This document shows, piece after piece, positions 56,108-64,000 of a stretch of 64,000 bases of DNA. The stretch covers positions 6,200,001 to 6,264,000 of the forward strand of contig NZ_CP087196.1 of the NCBI RefSeq assembly GCF_024749285.1, in the 5' to 3' direction. The translations under genes and the position numbers were made by a program. This DNA comes from Pseudomonas sp. B21-015. Lineage in GTDB: Bacteria > Pseudomonadota > Gammaproteobacteria > Pseudomonadales > Pseudomonadaceae. Below the pieces are notes generated by a model. The model worked only from the letters and a program-made list of their open reading frames with translations, did no database searches and had not been told where the DNA came from. Each line of letters starts with the position of its first letter. Within the stretch, counting starts at the first letter, position 1.

Positions 56108-59100
56108 TTAGGCAGACTTCGGTTCGCGGATTTTGTACCAGGCCACATACAGCGCCGGTAAAAACAGCAGCGTCAGCAACGTCGCGATGATAATCCCGCC
56201 AATCATCGCGTAGGCCATCGGCCCCCAGAACACTTCCCGGGCAATCGGGATCATCCCCAGGCTCGCCGCCGCCGCCGTCAACAAAATCGGTCGGCGCCGA
56301 TGTTCCGTGGCCTGCACCACCGCATCCCACGGTGTGTAGCCATTCTTCTCGAAAGAGTCGATCTGAGTCACCAGAATCACCGAGTTGCGGATGATGATCC
56401 CGATCAACGCCAGAATCCCGAGGATCGCCACGAAGCCCATGGGCGTGCCCGTCGGGATCAACGCCAGTACCACGCCGATCAACCCGAGTGGCGCGACGCT
56501 GGCCACCAGGAACAGTTTCTGCACGCTGTGCAACTGGATCATCAGGAAGGTCGCCATCAAAAACAGCATCAACGGCACGACCTTGGCAATCGGCCCCTGA
56601 GCCTTGCCGCTTTCCTCCACGGTACCGCCGGTGGCGACTTTGTAGCCCACCGGCAAACCGGCGGCGAATTTATCGATGTCCGGTTGCAGCTGTTTCACCA
56701 GGTCGGTCGGCTGAATCTCATCGCGCACCGCGGCCTTGATGGTGATGGTCGGTTTGCGATCGCGACGCCACACCAGCGGCTGCTCGAGCTCATACCGCAC
56801 CGTGGCAAACGCCAGCAGCGGAATCGACGTGCCGCCGGGGGTGACGATCTGCAGGTTTTGCAGCGTTTCCGGGCTACCGCGCTCGGCATCTTCAGCGCGG
56901 CCGACCACGTCGATCAGGTAGATATCGTCATCGACCTGCGTCACTGGCGAGCCGACGACGATGCTGTTCATCAGGTTCGCCACGTCTTCCGACGACAACC
57001 CAAGTTGCCGCGCCTTGTCTTGCGCGATGTCGATGCGCAGCACTTTGCCCGGCTCGTTCCAGTCGTAAATGATCTCGCCGATGTGCGTGTTCTTATCCAG
57101 TTCGGTGGCCAGGGCGATGGCGTGTTTGCGCACCTGATCGATGTCTTTGCCGCTGACCCGGTACTGGATCGGCCGCCCCACTGGCGGGCCCATTTCCAGG
57201 GCCTGGACGTAACTGCCGACACCGACGAACTCTTCACGCAGGCGCTTTTGCAAACGTGCAGTCAGCGCCGTGCGTGATTCCAGGCCTTTGCTGACGATCA
57301 CCAGTTGCGCGTAGTAGGGGTTCTGCAATTGCTGGTCGAGGGGCAGGTAGAAACGGATCGCCCCTTCGCCGATGTAGGTGCTCCAGCGCACGATATCCGG
57401 GTCGTCCTTGAACGTCGCTTCAAGCTTATCCACCACCTTGCGGGTTTCGGCAATCGAGGCGTTTTGCGGCAGGTTCAGGTCGACGAGAATTTCCGGGCGG
57501 TCCGAAGACGGGAAGAACTGGTTCTGCACGAACTGCATGGAAAACACCGAGAGCACAAACAGCGCCACGGTGATGCCGATGGCCCACCAGCGATTGCGCA
57601 TCGCCCAAAGCAGGCCGCCATTGAACGCCCGACCGATGCGCCCTGGCTCTGCGTCGTGAGGTTTCACCTTGGCGCTCAGAATGTGCACACCAAGCACCGG
57701 GGCGAACAGTACGGCGACGATCCACGACACCAGCATGGCCACCGCGATCACCGCGAACAGCGTGAAGGTGTACTCACCGGCGGAGCTCGCGTTCAAGCCG
57801 ATCGGCACGAAACCGGCGACGGTGACCAACGTGCCGGTGAGCATCGGGAATGCCGTCGAGGTGTAGGCGAAAGTCGCCGCCTGCTCTTTGGTTTCGCCCA
57901 TCTCCAGGCGCGTGACCATCATCTCCACCGTAATCATCGCGTCATCCACCAGCAGGCCGAGGGCGATGATCAGCGCACCGAGGGAAATCCGCTGCATGGT
58001 GATGCCGCTGTATTCCATGAAGAGAAAGACCATCGCCAACACCAACGGAATCGAACACGCCACCACCAACCCGGCGCGCACGCCAAGGCTGACGAAGCTG
58101 ACGATCAGCACGATCACCACCGCTTCGAACAACGCACTGGTGAAGCCGCCGACGGCTTCTTCCACCACTTCGGCCTGGTCGGAAACGTTGTGCACGCCAA
58201 CGCCCACCGGCAGGTCGGCCGTCAGCTCGTTCATGCGCAGGTGCAGTGCCTTGCCGAACACCTGAATGTTGCCGCCCTTCTTCATGGCGATCGCCAGGCC
58301 GATGGCCGGCTGGCCATTGAAGCGAAATTCCGGGGTGGCCGGGTCGACATAGCCACGGCTGATGTCGGCGATATCGGCCAGTCGGTAGAAGCGGTCGTTG
58401 AGCTTCAGGTTGACGTTGGCCAGGTCTTTCTCAGAGGCAAACTGCCCCGAGGTTCGCACCGAAATCCGCTCCGGACCGGCCTCGATCACTCCCGCCGGGG
58501 TCACGGCATTCTGCGATTGCAGGCTCTGCACCACCTGGCGCTGATCGATGCCGAGGGCGGCGAGTTTGCGGGTGGAGAAGTTCAGGTACAGCACTTCATC
58601 CTGCTCGCCAATCATTTCGACTTTGCCCAATCCCGGTACTTCGCGGATTTCGGCACGCACCTGTTCCACGTAATCGCGCAACTGGCGCATCGACAGGCCA
58701 TCGGCGGTAAACGCATACACGGAACCGAAGACATCGCCGAACTCGTCGTTGAAGCCCGGCCCTTGCAGGCCTTGCGGGAAGTCTCCGCGAATGTCGTTGA
58801 TCTTCTTGCGCACCTGGTACCAGATTTGCGGAATGTCCTCGGCGCTGGTGGTGTCGAGCAGGTTAACGAAAACCGTTGATTCGCCTGGGCGGGTGTAGCT
58901 TTTCACGTAGTCGAGGGAGTCGAGCTCTTCGAGTTTTTTCTCGATCCGGTCAGTCACCTGCTTGAGGGTTTCTTCCTGGGTCGCGCCAGGCCAGCGGGTC
59001 TGGATCACCATGGTTTTGATGGTGAACGACGGGTCTTCTTCGCGCCCCAGGTTCAGGTACGAAAACACGCCCATCAGCAGCGCGACGAACATCAAATACC

Positions 59101-59155
59101 AGACAAACGACTGATGCTTGAGGGCCCATTCGGATAAGTTGAAACTCCCTTTCAT
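56108..59155 (-). CDS. triC: RND efflux transporter, TriC-type
   Basis: A 1015-residue inner-membrane RND pump with the usual 12-helix, two-repeat plan. The proton-relay pair lies in LGLLVDDAMITVEMMVTRLE. The N-terminus (MKGSFNLSEWALKHQSFVWY) is, from memory, nearly the same as TriC of P. aeruginosa, which exports triclosan with TriA, TriB and the outer-membrane channel OpmH. It is the last gene of a three-gene minus-strand operon and overlaps triB by 4 bases. No opmH gene is linked. Confidence 0.92.
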   Translation of the reverse strand: MKGSFNLSEWALKHQSFVWYLMFVALLMGVFSYLNLGREEDPSFTIKTMVIQTRWPGATQEETLKQVTDRIEKKLEELDSLDYVKSYTRPGESTVFVNLLDTTSAEDIPQIWYQVRKKINDIRGDFPQGLQGPGFNDEFGDVFGSVYAFTADGLSMRQLRDYVEQVRAEIREVPGLGKVEMIGEQDEVLYLNFSTRKLAALGIDQRQVVQSLQSQNAVTPAGVIEAGPERISVRTSGQFASEKDLANVNLKLNDRFYRLADIADISRGYVDPATPEFRFNGQPAIGLAIAMKKGGNIQVFGKALHLRMNELTADLPVGVGVHNVSDQAEVVEEAVGGFTSALFEAVVIVLIVSFVSLGVRAGLVVACSIPLVLAMVFLFMEYSGITMQRISLGALIIALGLLVDDAMITVEMMVTRLEMGETKEQAATFAYTSTAFPMLTGTLVTVAGFVPIGLNASSAGEYTFTLFAVIAVAMLVSWIVAVLFAPVLGVHILSAKVKPHDAEPGRIGRAFNGGLLWAMRNRWWAIGITVALFVLSVFSMQFVQNQFFPSSDRPEILVDLNLPQNASIAETRKVVDKLEATFKDDPDIVRWSTYIGEGAIRFYLPLDQQLQNPYYAQLVIVSKGLESRTALTARLQKRLREEFVGVGSYVQALEMGPPVGRPIQYRVSGKDIDQVRKHAIALATELDKNTHIGEIIYDWNEPGKVLRIDIAQDKARQLGLSSEDVANLMNSIVVGSPVTQVDDDIYLIDVVGRAEDAERGSPETLQNLQIVTPGGTSIPLLAFATVRYELEQPLVWRRDRKPTITIKAAVRDEIQPTDLVKQLQPDIDKFAAGLPVGYKVATGGTVEESGKAQGPIAKVVPLMLFLMATFLMIQLHSVQKLFLVASVAPLGLIGVVLALIPTGTPMGFVAILGILALIGIIIRNSVILVTQIDSFEKNGYTPWDAVVQATEHRRRPILLTAAAASLGMIPIAREVFWGPMAYAMIGGIIIATLLTLLFLPALYVAWYKIREPKSA

Positions 59156-60219
59156 TGCGGGCTGCCCTCGTCAATTTTCACTTTCTGCCCCGGTTTGAGG
59201 CTGTTCACACCCGCACTGACCACCCGCTCGCCAGACTTCACGCCGTTGGCCAGGACCACTGTGGCATCGGTCCGGCTGATCAGGCTGACCTCCCGTGGGG
59301 AAACAGTTTGTGTTTGCGGGTCGACGACCCAGATCCGCAGTTTGCCGTCGACTTCCTGCAACGCACTCACCGGTAGTTCGAGCCGTGGTTTGATCGCGGA
59401 GCTGAGGGTCACGCTGATCGCCGTGCCAAGATGAAAGCCCGGCAGCGTATCGGTCAGGCTCAGGCGGGCGCGACGGGTACGGGTCGCGCTTTGGGCCTGG
59501 GGTTCGATTTCGCGCACGATGGCGGTGCTGGTGATGCTCGGGTCCAGTTGTGAGGCAACCTGGAACACCACGTCGGCCGGCAACTGATCGACCAGGGTGT
59601 CGGGCAAGTCGATCACCGCTTCCTTGATGTCCGGCTGCGCCAGGGTCACCACCTGTTGGCCGGCCGTCACCACTTGCCCGGCTTCGGCGTTCCACGCGGT
59701 GACAATGGCTTTGTGATCGGTGCGCAGCTCAACGTAGTTGAGTTGGTCCTTCGCCTGACTGACTGTGGCCCTGGCTTGATCGAGGGACGCCTGGGTGGTT
59801 TTCAGGTCTGTCTGGGCGATGTCCAGTTGTGCCTGGGCACCGACCCCGCGATTGAACAGTTCCTGCTGACGCCGGGCGTTGGCCTGAGCATTGATGAGCT
59901 GCGCCTGAACACGCGCCAGATCACCCTGAGCCGAGCGCAACTGGTTTTGCTGATCGGTGGGGTCGAGGGTGGCGAGCAAGGCGCCCTTCTGAACTTCGGC
60001 GCCGACATCGACGTTACGGCTGGCGATACGCCCCGGCACCCGGAAACCGACGTTGCTTTCGTAACGGGCCTGAATGCTGCCGGCAAACCGGCCGAGGTCT
60101 TCTTGATTGAGCGCTTTCACCTCCACGGACAACACCGGCCGAACCGGCTCGGGTGGCGCTTCCTCCTTGGAGCAGGCGACCAGCAGCACAGCGGCGGACA
60201 ACAGCAACAGGCGCTTCAT
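59152..60219 (-). CDS. triB: RND membrane-fusion lipoprotein, TriB-type
   Basis: A 355-residue periplasmic adaptor. Lipobox LVAC (SAAVLLVACSKEE) places it on the inner membrane. A barrel-sandwich and alpha-hairpin region (about 60-180) includes the repeated AQAQLDIAQTDLKTTQASLD heptads. The ATG at 60219 gives the correct lipoprotein signal; a longer frame upstream shadows triA. It overlaps both triA and triC. Tri pumps need two different adaptors, and this is the second. Confidence 0.92.
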   Translation of the reverse strand: MKRLLLLSAAVLLVACSKEEAPPEPVRPVLSVEVKALNQEDLGRFAGSIQARYESNVGFRVPGRIASRNVDVGAEVQKGALLATLDPTDQQNQLRSAQGDLARVQAQLINAQANARRQQELFNRGVGAQAQLDIAQTDLKTTQASLDQARATVSQAKDQLNYVELRTDHKAIVTAWNAEAGQVVTAGQQVVTLAQPDIKEAVIDLPDTLVDQLPADVVFQVASQLDPSITSTAIVREIEPQAQSATRTRRARLSLTDTLPGFHLGTAISVTLSSAIKPRLELPVSALQEVDGKLRIWVVDPQTQTVSPREVSLISRTDATVVLANGVKSGERVVSAGVNSLKPGQKVKIDEGSPQ

Positions 60220-61319
60220 GGCTGGGCTCCTATCGCTGGGGTCTGGTAGGTGTTTTCGACGATATCCACCCGCACACCCGGATGCAGTAGTTGGCCGCCC
60301 GCGGTGACGACTTTTTCGCCACCGGTGAGGCCGGCACTGACAATGACTTTGCCGGTCAGGTAACGGCCGACAGTGACCGTGTGCAGCTGCGCCTTGCCCT
60401 CGGCATCCACCAGCCACACGGCCGGGTCGCTGAGTTTTTTGGTCAGGGCCGACCAAGGCAGTTCCACTGCGGTTTTGCCCACGGGCTTGGCGGTGGCGCT
60501 CACTACCGACCCCAGTTGCATGCCCTCAGGGAGACCGTCGAGGCTGACTTTGACTTGCACCGTGCCGGTCTGCGCGGACACCGCCGGCGTGACTTCGCGA
60601 ACGGTGCCCGTGGTCTTGATCGTCGGGTTGTCGAGCAGGCTGACCACTATCGATCTGTCCGATGGCGGCTCGGCCAACAGCGATTCATAAACGTTGAACA
60701 CCGCGTCACGCTCGCCATCCCGGGCCAGGCTGAAAATCGGCACCGTGGCTTGCACCACCTGGCCGACTTCAGCCTGACGTGCGGTAATCACCCCTGGCGC
60801 ATCGGCAATCAGCGCTGTGTAGCTCAGTTGATCACGGGCGTTGGCCAATTGCGCTTGAGCAGCGCTCAGCGCGCTCTGACTGCTGCGCAAGGCGGCTTGG
60901 GCAGAGTCGTATTCGCTCTGGCTGGTGTAGCCCTTGGGCAGGAGTTTCTGCTGGCGAACGAAGGCGGCGGCGGTTTGTTTGACCCGGGCCTGTTCGGCCA
61001 CGACCTGGGCCTGGGCCGAGTCGACATTGGTTTGCAGGTCTTTGGGGTCGAGCCTGGCCAGCACTTGTTTGGCCGAAACCCGGTCACCGACGTCGACCAT
61101 GCGCTGGATGATCTTGCCCCCCACGCGGAACGACAACTCGGTTTGTACTCGCGCCTGGACATCGCCGGTGAGTGTCACCGAAGCGGCGTAATCGGTTGGC
61201 TTGACCTCTTGCACGAAGACTCGCGGACGGTCCTTTTCGACCTGTGCTTTTTCACCGCAGGCGGTCAGCAAGGCGACGAGGCTCAGGCCAACCATTAATT
61301 TCAATCCGGGACCCACCAT
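60216..61319 (-). CDS. triA: RND membrane-fusion lipoprotein, TriA-type
   Basis: A 367-residue adaptor with lipobox LTAC (SLVALLTACGEK). Lipoyl and hairpin segments are RVQTELSFRVGGKIIQRMVD and AQSALSAAQAQLANARDQLS. It is the first gene of triABC and is only distantly similar to triB. No regulator gene is divergent; the 270 bases upstream hold a REPIN and the start of a pseudogene. Confidence 0.92.
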   Translation of the reverse strand: MVGPGLKLMVGLSLVALLTACGEKAQVEKDRPRVFVQEVKPTDYAASVTLTGDVQARVQTELSFRVGGKIIQRMVDVGDRVSAKQVLARLDPKDLQTNVDSAQAQVVAEQARVKQTAAAFVRQQKLLPKGYTSQSEYDSAQAALRSSQSALSAAQAQLANARDQLSYTALIADAPGVITARQAEVGQVVQATVPIFSLARDGERDAVFNVYESLLAEPPSDRSIVVSLLDNPTIKTTGTVREVTPAVSAQTGTVQVKVSLDGLPEGMQLGSVVSATAKPVGKTAVELPWSALTKKLSDPAVWLVDAEGKAQLHTVTVGRYLTGKVIVSAGLTGGEKVVTAGGQLLHPGVRVDIVENTYQTPAIGAQP

Positions 61320-61412
61320 GCAGACTCCTTTGCGTTGTACGGGCGTGCCAGTGTCGATACGACTGTGAGCTTAGAACAGGGTTCAACAGGTGCACGGGTT
61401 TGCTGCATTCCC

Positions 61413-61545
61413 TGTGGCTGAGGGGCTTGCCCCCGTTCGACTGCGCAGCAGTCGTAAGCCGGCTAACGCCGTGCTCCTGAAAGAAACGCGGTGACTGGTT
61501 TTAGGGCTGCCTCGCAACCCAACGGGGGCAAGCCCCCTCGCCACA
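61413..61545. repeat. REPIN, variant of TGTGGCGAGGGAGC family
   Basis: CTGTGGCTGAGGGGCTTGCC and the inverse GGCAAGCCCCCTCGCCACAG, upstream of triA. Confidence 0.85.
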
Positions 61546-61592
61546 GGCCGACAATAAGGCAGAATGACGAACCCTGCAGCAGGAAGCTACCC

Positions 61593-62244
61593 ATGCTCAA
61601 AACCCTCGCGGTGGCCAATTACCGCTTCGCCGGAAGTCATGCAGCTGCGTGAGCTCATCCGCCGCTGGCGTTTCTACGATCACTTTCGCAGCGATGCCGA
61701 TGCCCCGGCACGCCAACCGCAACTGGGCACCCGCACACCGGCGCTGCACCACGACGGTCGCGACCTCGCGGCGGCGTTACAGACCATCCACGAAACAGGC
61801 GATCCCGAAGCCTTGCAGGCGGCGATCAGCGATGCGTTCCCCGGCGCGACATTGAACATCGAACCGCTGCAGGGCGGACGGCTTGCGATCGAGTTTTATC
61901 AGGAAGGCTTGTTGCGGCCGTTATCCGCCGCCGAGTTGTCGGACGGGACATTGCGTTATCTGCTGCTGGTCGCGGCATTGCTGACACCCCGGCCGCCGAC
62001 GCTGATGGTGCTGAACGAGCCGGAAACCAGTTTGCATCCGGATTTGTTGCCGGCATTGGCGCGGTTGATTATTCGAGCGTCCGAACAGTGTCAGGTATGG
62101 GTGGTGTCCCACGCGCGACGGTTGATTTCGGCGTTGCAGCAAGACCCGGAATGCAATTGCATCGTGCTGGAGAAAAATTTCGGCCAGACCGGGATGGTCG
62201 GACAGAGGATGCTGGATGAACCGGCGTGGTATTGGCCGGATTGA
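61593..62244 (+). pseudogene. AAA-family ATPase with internal deletion
   Basis: The start MLKTLAVANYR (61593-61625, with AGGAAG upstream) fits the beginning of OLD/RecF-like ATPases, whose next segment should carry the Walker A loop. Here it joins directly at about 61626 to a downstream part of the gene (SPEVMQLRELIRRWRFYDHF) in a different frame. Walker A and roughly the first half of the protein are missing. The rest reads normally through the signature LSAAELSDGTLRYLLLVAAL, Walker B LMVLNEPETSLHPDLLPALA, and switch region VWVVSHARRLISAL to the stop. It cannot make an active ATPase. Confidence 0.8.
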
Positions 62245-62264
62245 TCGGCGCTTGAACAACCGAA

Positions 62265-62364
62265 TCGCGAGCAGGCTCGCTCCCACTCTGGATCGGCGAC
62301 TGACACAAAAGTTGTGTTCATCGAAGATCCCCCTGTGGGAGCGAGCCTGCTCGCGATGGCGATC
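62265..62364. repeat. REPIN
   Basis: ATCGCGAGCAGGCTCGCTCC and the inverse GGGAGCGAGCCTGCTCGCGA, between the ATPase pseudogene and the amino-acid transporter genes. Confidence 0.93.
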
Positions 62365-62390
62365 GGAAAGTCACCGCATAGCTCAGAGAC

Positions 62391-63272
62391 TCACCCCTGC
62401 CACTTCCCACCCTCGACAATCACGCTCTCAGGCCTGGTGTCATCGCTCAGCTCTTTACGCACGTACTGGTCGTACAGCTTGAGCAAAAACTTCTCCTCGC
62501 CCAACTTGGCCAACTCCGCATTCACCCAATCACGCAGTTCGATATTGCCCTTCTTCACCGCCGGCGCGATCGGTGCTTCGGCCCCCAGTTTTTCCTCCAG
62601 CACGCGGTAGCCCGGGTTCTGCTTGGCCCAGCTGAACAACACCAGATTGTCCTGCGCATAAGCATCGCCGCGACCATTGGCCAGGGCTTGCAGGGACTCG
62701 GAGTTTTTCTCGAACTTCAGCAGTTTCCAGTCCGGGTGGTTCTTGGTCAGCCAGATATCCGCCGTGGTGCCCGTGGTGACGATGGTGGTGCGGGTCGCCA
62801 GGTCATCGAGGCTCTTCACCGAGCTTGCCTGAGGCACCAACGCCTGAACCGCGACTTTCAAATTCGGATTGGTGAAGTCCACTGCTTCCTTGCGTTCCGG
62901 AGTAACGGTCATGTTGGCCAGGATCAGGTCGACCTTGTCGCTTTGCAGGAACGGTATCCGGCTCGCCGGCTCCACCGCCACGAACTCGACCTTGTTCTCA
63001 TCGCCCAACAGATCCTTGGCGAATTGGCGGCCGATGTCGGTATCGAACCCCACGTAGCGCCCGGCTTCATCGACAAAACCGAACGGCGGTTTGTCGGTGA
63101 ACACGCCGACAATCAGCTTGTCCCGGGCTTTGATTTTTTCCAGGTAACCGGCCGGTGCGGTGCTGACGCTGGCGACTTTCGGCTTCACCGGTTCTTCGGT
63201 TTTGTTGCAGCCGGCCAGCAGCGCCAGGCTGAACAGCGGGAGTAGCAGCAGAGAAGACTTGGCAGTTTTCAT
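62391..63272 (-). CDS. Amino-acid ABC transporter binding lipoprotein
   Basis: A 293-residue polar-amino-acid binding protein. The lipobox is LAGC (LFSLALLAGCNKTEE). Ligand-domain segments include LIVGVFTDKPPFGFVDEAGR, YVGFDTDIGRQFAKDLLGDE and DLILANMTVTPERKEAVDFT. It overlaps the upstream ATPase gene by 4 bases. Glutamate/aspartate or glutamine are plausible ligands but cannot be distinguished here. Confidence 0.9.
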   Translation of the reverse strand: MKTAKSSLLLLPLFSLALLAGCNKTEEPVKPKVASVSTAPAGYLEKIKARDKLIVGVFTDKPPFGFVDEAGRYVGFDTDIGRQFAKDLLGDENKVEFVAVEPASRIPFLQSDKVDLILANMTVTPERKEAVDFTNPNLKVAVQALVPQASSVKSLDDLATRTTIVTTGTTADIWLTKNHPDWKLLKFEKNSESLQALANGRGDAYAQDNLVLFSWAKQNPGYRVLEEKLGAEAPIAPAVKKGNIELRDWVNAELAKLGEEKFLLKLYDQYVRKELSDDTRPESVIVEGGKWQG

Positions 63273-64000
63273 GGCAGTTCCAATTCCTTTGTTTGAGTCG
63301 TTTTAGGTAGTGCGGCGACGTAGGAGAACTTCTCCAGGAACTGCTGCGCTCGTGCGGTTTGCGGGTTCGTAAAGAAAATCTCGGGGGGGCGTTGCTCAAG
63401 AATGCGCCCGGCATCCATGAACACGATGCGATCAGCCACGGCGCGGGCGAAGGCCATTTCGTGGGTGACAATCAGCAGCGTCATGCCCTCGCGGGCCAGG
63501 CCCTGAATCACTTCGAGCACTTCCTTGACCATCTCCGGGTCGAGGGCGGCGGTGACTTCGTCAAAGAGCATGACCTTGGGGTTCATGCACAGCGAACGGA
63601 CGACGGCGATACGTTGCTGTTGGCCGCCGGATAGCTGGCGCGGGAAGGCATCGCGCTTGTCCAGCAGGCCTACGCGTTCCAGCAAGGCTTCGGCCTGGGC
63701 ACGGGCTTCACGGCGATCGCGTTTCTGCACCTTGAGCGGGCCGAGCAACAAGTTGTCGAGCACACTCATGTGCGGGAACAGGTGATAACTCTGGAACACC
63801 ATGCCGATCTGCTGACGCACTTCGCGCCAGTCAGTGCCCTTGTCCAGCAACTCGCGCCCGGCAAAATTCAAGCTGCCGCCGTGGGCGACTTCCAGGCCGT
63901 TGAGGCAACGCAGCAAGGTGCTTTTGCCACAGCCGCTGGGGCCGAGGATGACGATCACTTCGCCCGGTTTCACCTTCAGGTCGATGCCATTGAGCACCTG
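63269..64000 (-). CDS. Amino-acid ABC transporter ATPase, 5' end outside window
   Basis: GlnQ-type ATPase, 243 codons visible. Walker A GPSGCGKST, signature [15 protein letters not shown], Walker B VMLFDEVTAALDPE (Glu-Val in place of the usual Glu-Pro) and switch His IVTHEMAFARAVADR. The frame stays open to the right edge; the codon read as a start (GTG in QVLNGIDLKV) is internal in relatives, so the gene begins just beyond the window. It is co-transcribed with the binding protein; the permease is presumably further upstream. Confidence 0.9.
   Translation of the reverse strand, partial: QVLNGIDLKVKPGEVIVILGPSGCGKSTLLRCLNGLEVAHGGSLNFAGRELLDKGTDWREVRQQIGMVFQSYHLFPHMSVLDNLLLGPLKVQKRDRREARAQAEALLERVGLLDKRDAFPRQLSGGQQQRIAVVRSLCMNPKVMLFDEVTAALDPEMVKEVLEVIQGLAREGMTLLIVTHEMAFARAVADRIVFMDAGRILEQRPPEIFFTNPQTARAQQFLEKFSYVAALPKTTQTKELELP

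Overview
The window is chromosomal DNA of a fluorescent-type Pseudomonas. The evidence is the gene order, which I recall as matching the P. aeruginosa dctBD / nudE / fdhD / pckA / rimK / ompR-envZ / tex / gshA block, together with the high GC content, the abundant Pseudomonas REP/REPIN palindromes between genes, and several small Pseudomonas-restricted protein families. No rRNA, tRNA or CRISPR array was seen.

Layout. 1-16 kb is mostly core: the 3' end of rmlC, the C4-dicarboxylate two-component pair dctB-dctD, cysQ-nudE, the nucleotidase yrfG, the K+-binding LysM/BON protein, a LysR regulator, fdhD with an FdhF/YdeP-type molybdoenzyme, a glycine-zipper protein, a thioesterase, a 3-hydroxyacyl-CoA dehydrogenase and recQ. 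16-21.5 kb is an accessory hotspot. It holds an IS110-family element inserted precisely into a REP, with a bridge RNA whose guides can be read. Next come small orphan proteins, an antitoxin-like ORF, a pseudoknotted structured RNA, a DUF1493 protein, a lone XRE (HipB-like) regulator and a decayed YhfG-Fic module bounded by a second DUF1493 3' fragment. 21.5-33.7 kb is core again: pckA, hslO, hslR, rimB-rimK, ompR-envZ, tex, a thioesterase and gshA.

33.9-54.4 kb is dominated by sulfur metabolism: tauABCD, an EpsC-type serine acetyltransferase divergent from D-cysteine desulfhydrase, the cystine ABC transporter tcyJLN, tandem sfnB-like flavin dehydrogenases, an FMN-dependent monooxygenase and metQ-metN-metI. 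A BCCT (betT) transporter with a strong palindromic operator and an aldo-keto reductase sit among them, separated by scraps of hicB and of a membrane-protein gene. 54.6-64 kb carries a second copy of the structured RNA in front of a DUF6124-type small protein, a methyltransferase, the triABC efflux operon, an ATPase pseudogene with an internal deletion, and the start of an amino-acid ABC transporter that runs off the right edge.

The two most interesting items are (1) the repeated RNA-plus-small-protein module at 18.9-19.45 kb and 54.67-55.25 kb. The RNA shows covarying helices, a loop-to-junction pseudoknot, and a second upstream hairpin that presents the identical loop, which suggests two mutually exclusive pairings. 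(2) The IS110 element, whose predicted target-binding guides match the interrupted REP on both sides of a CT core.
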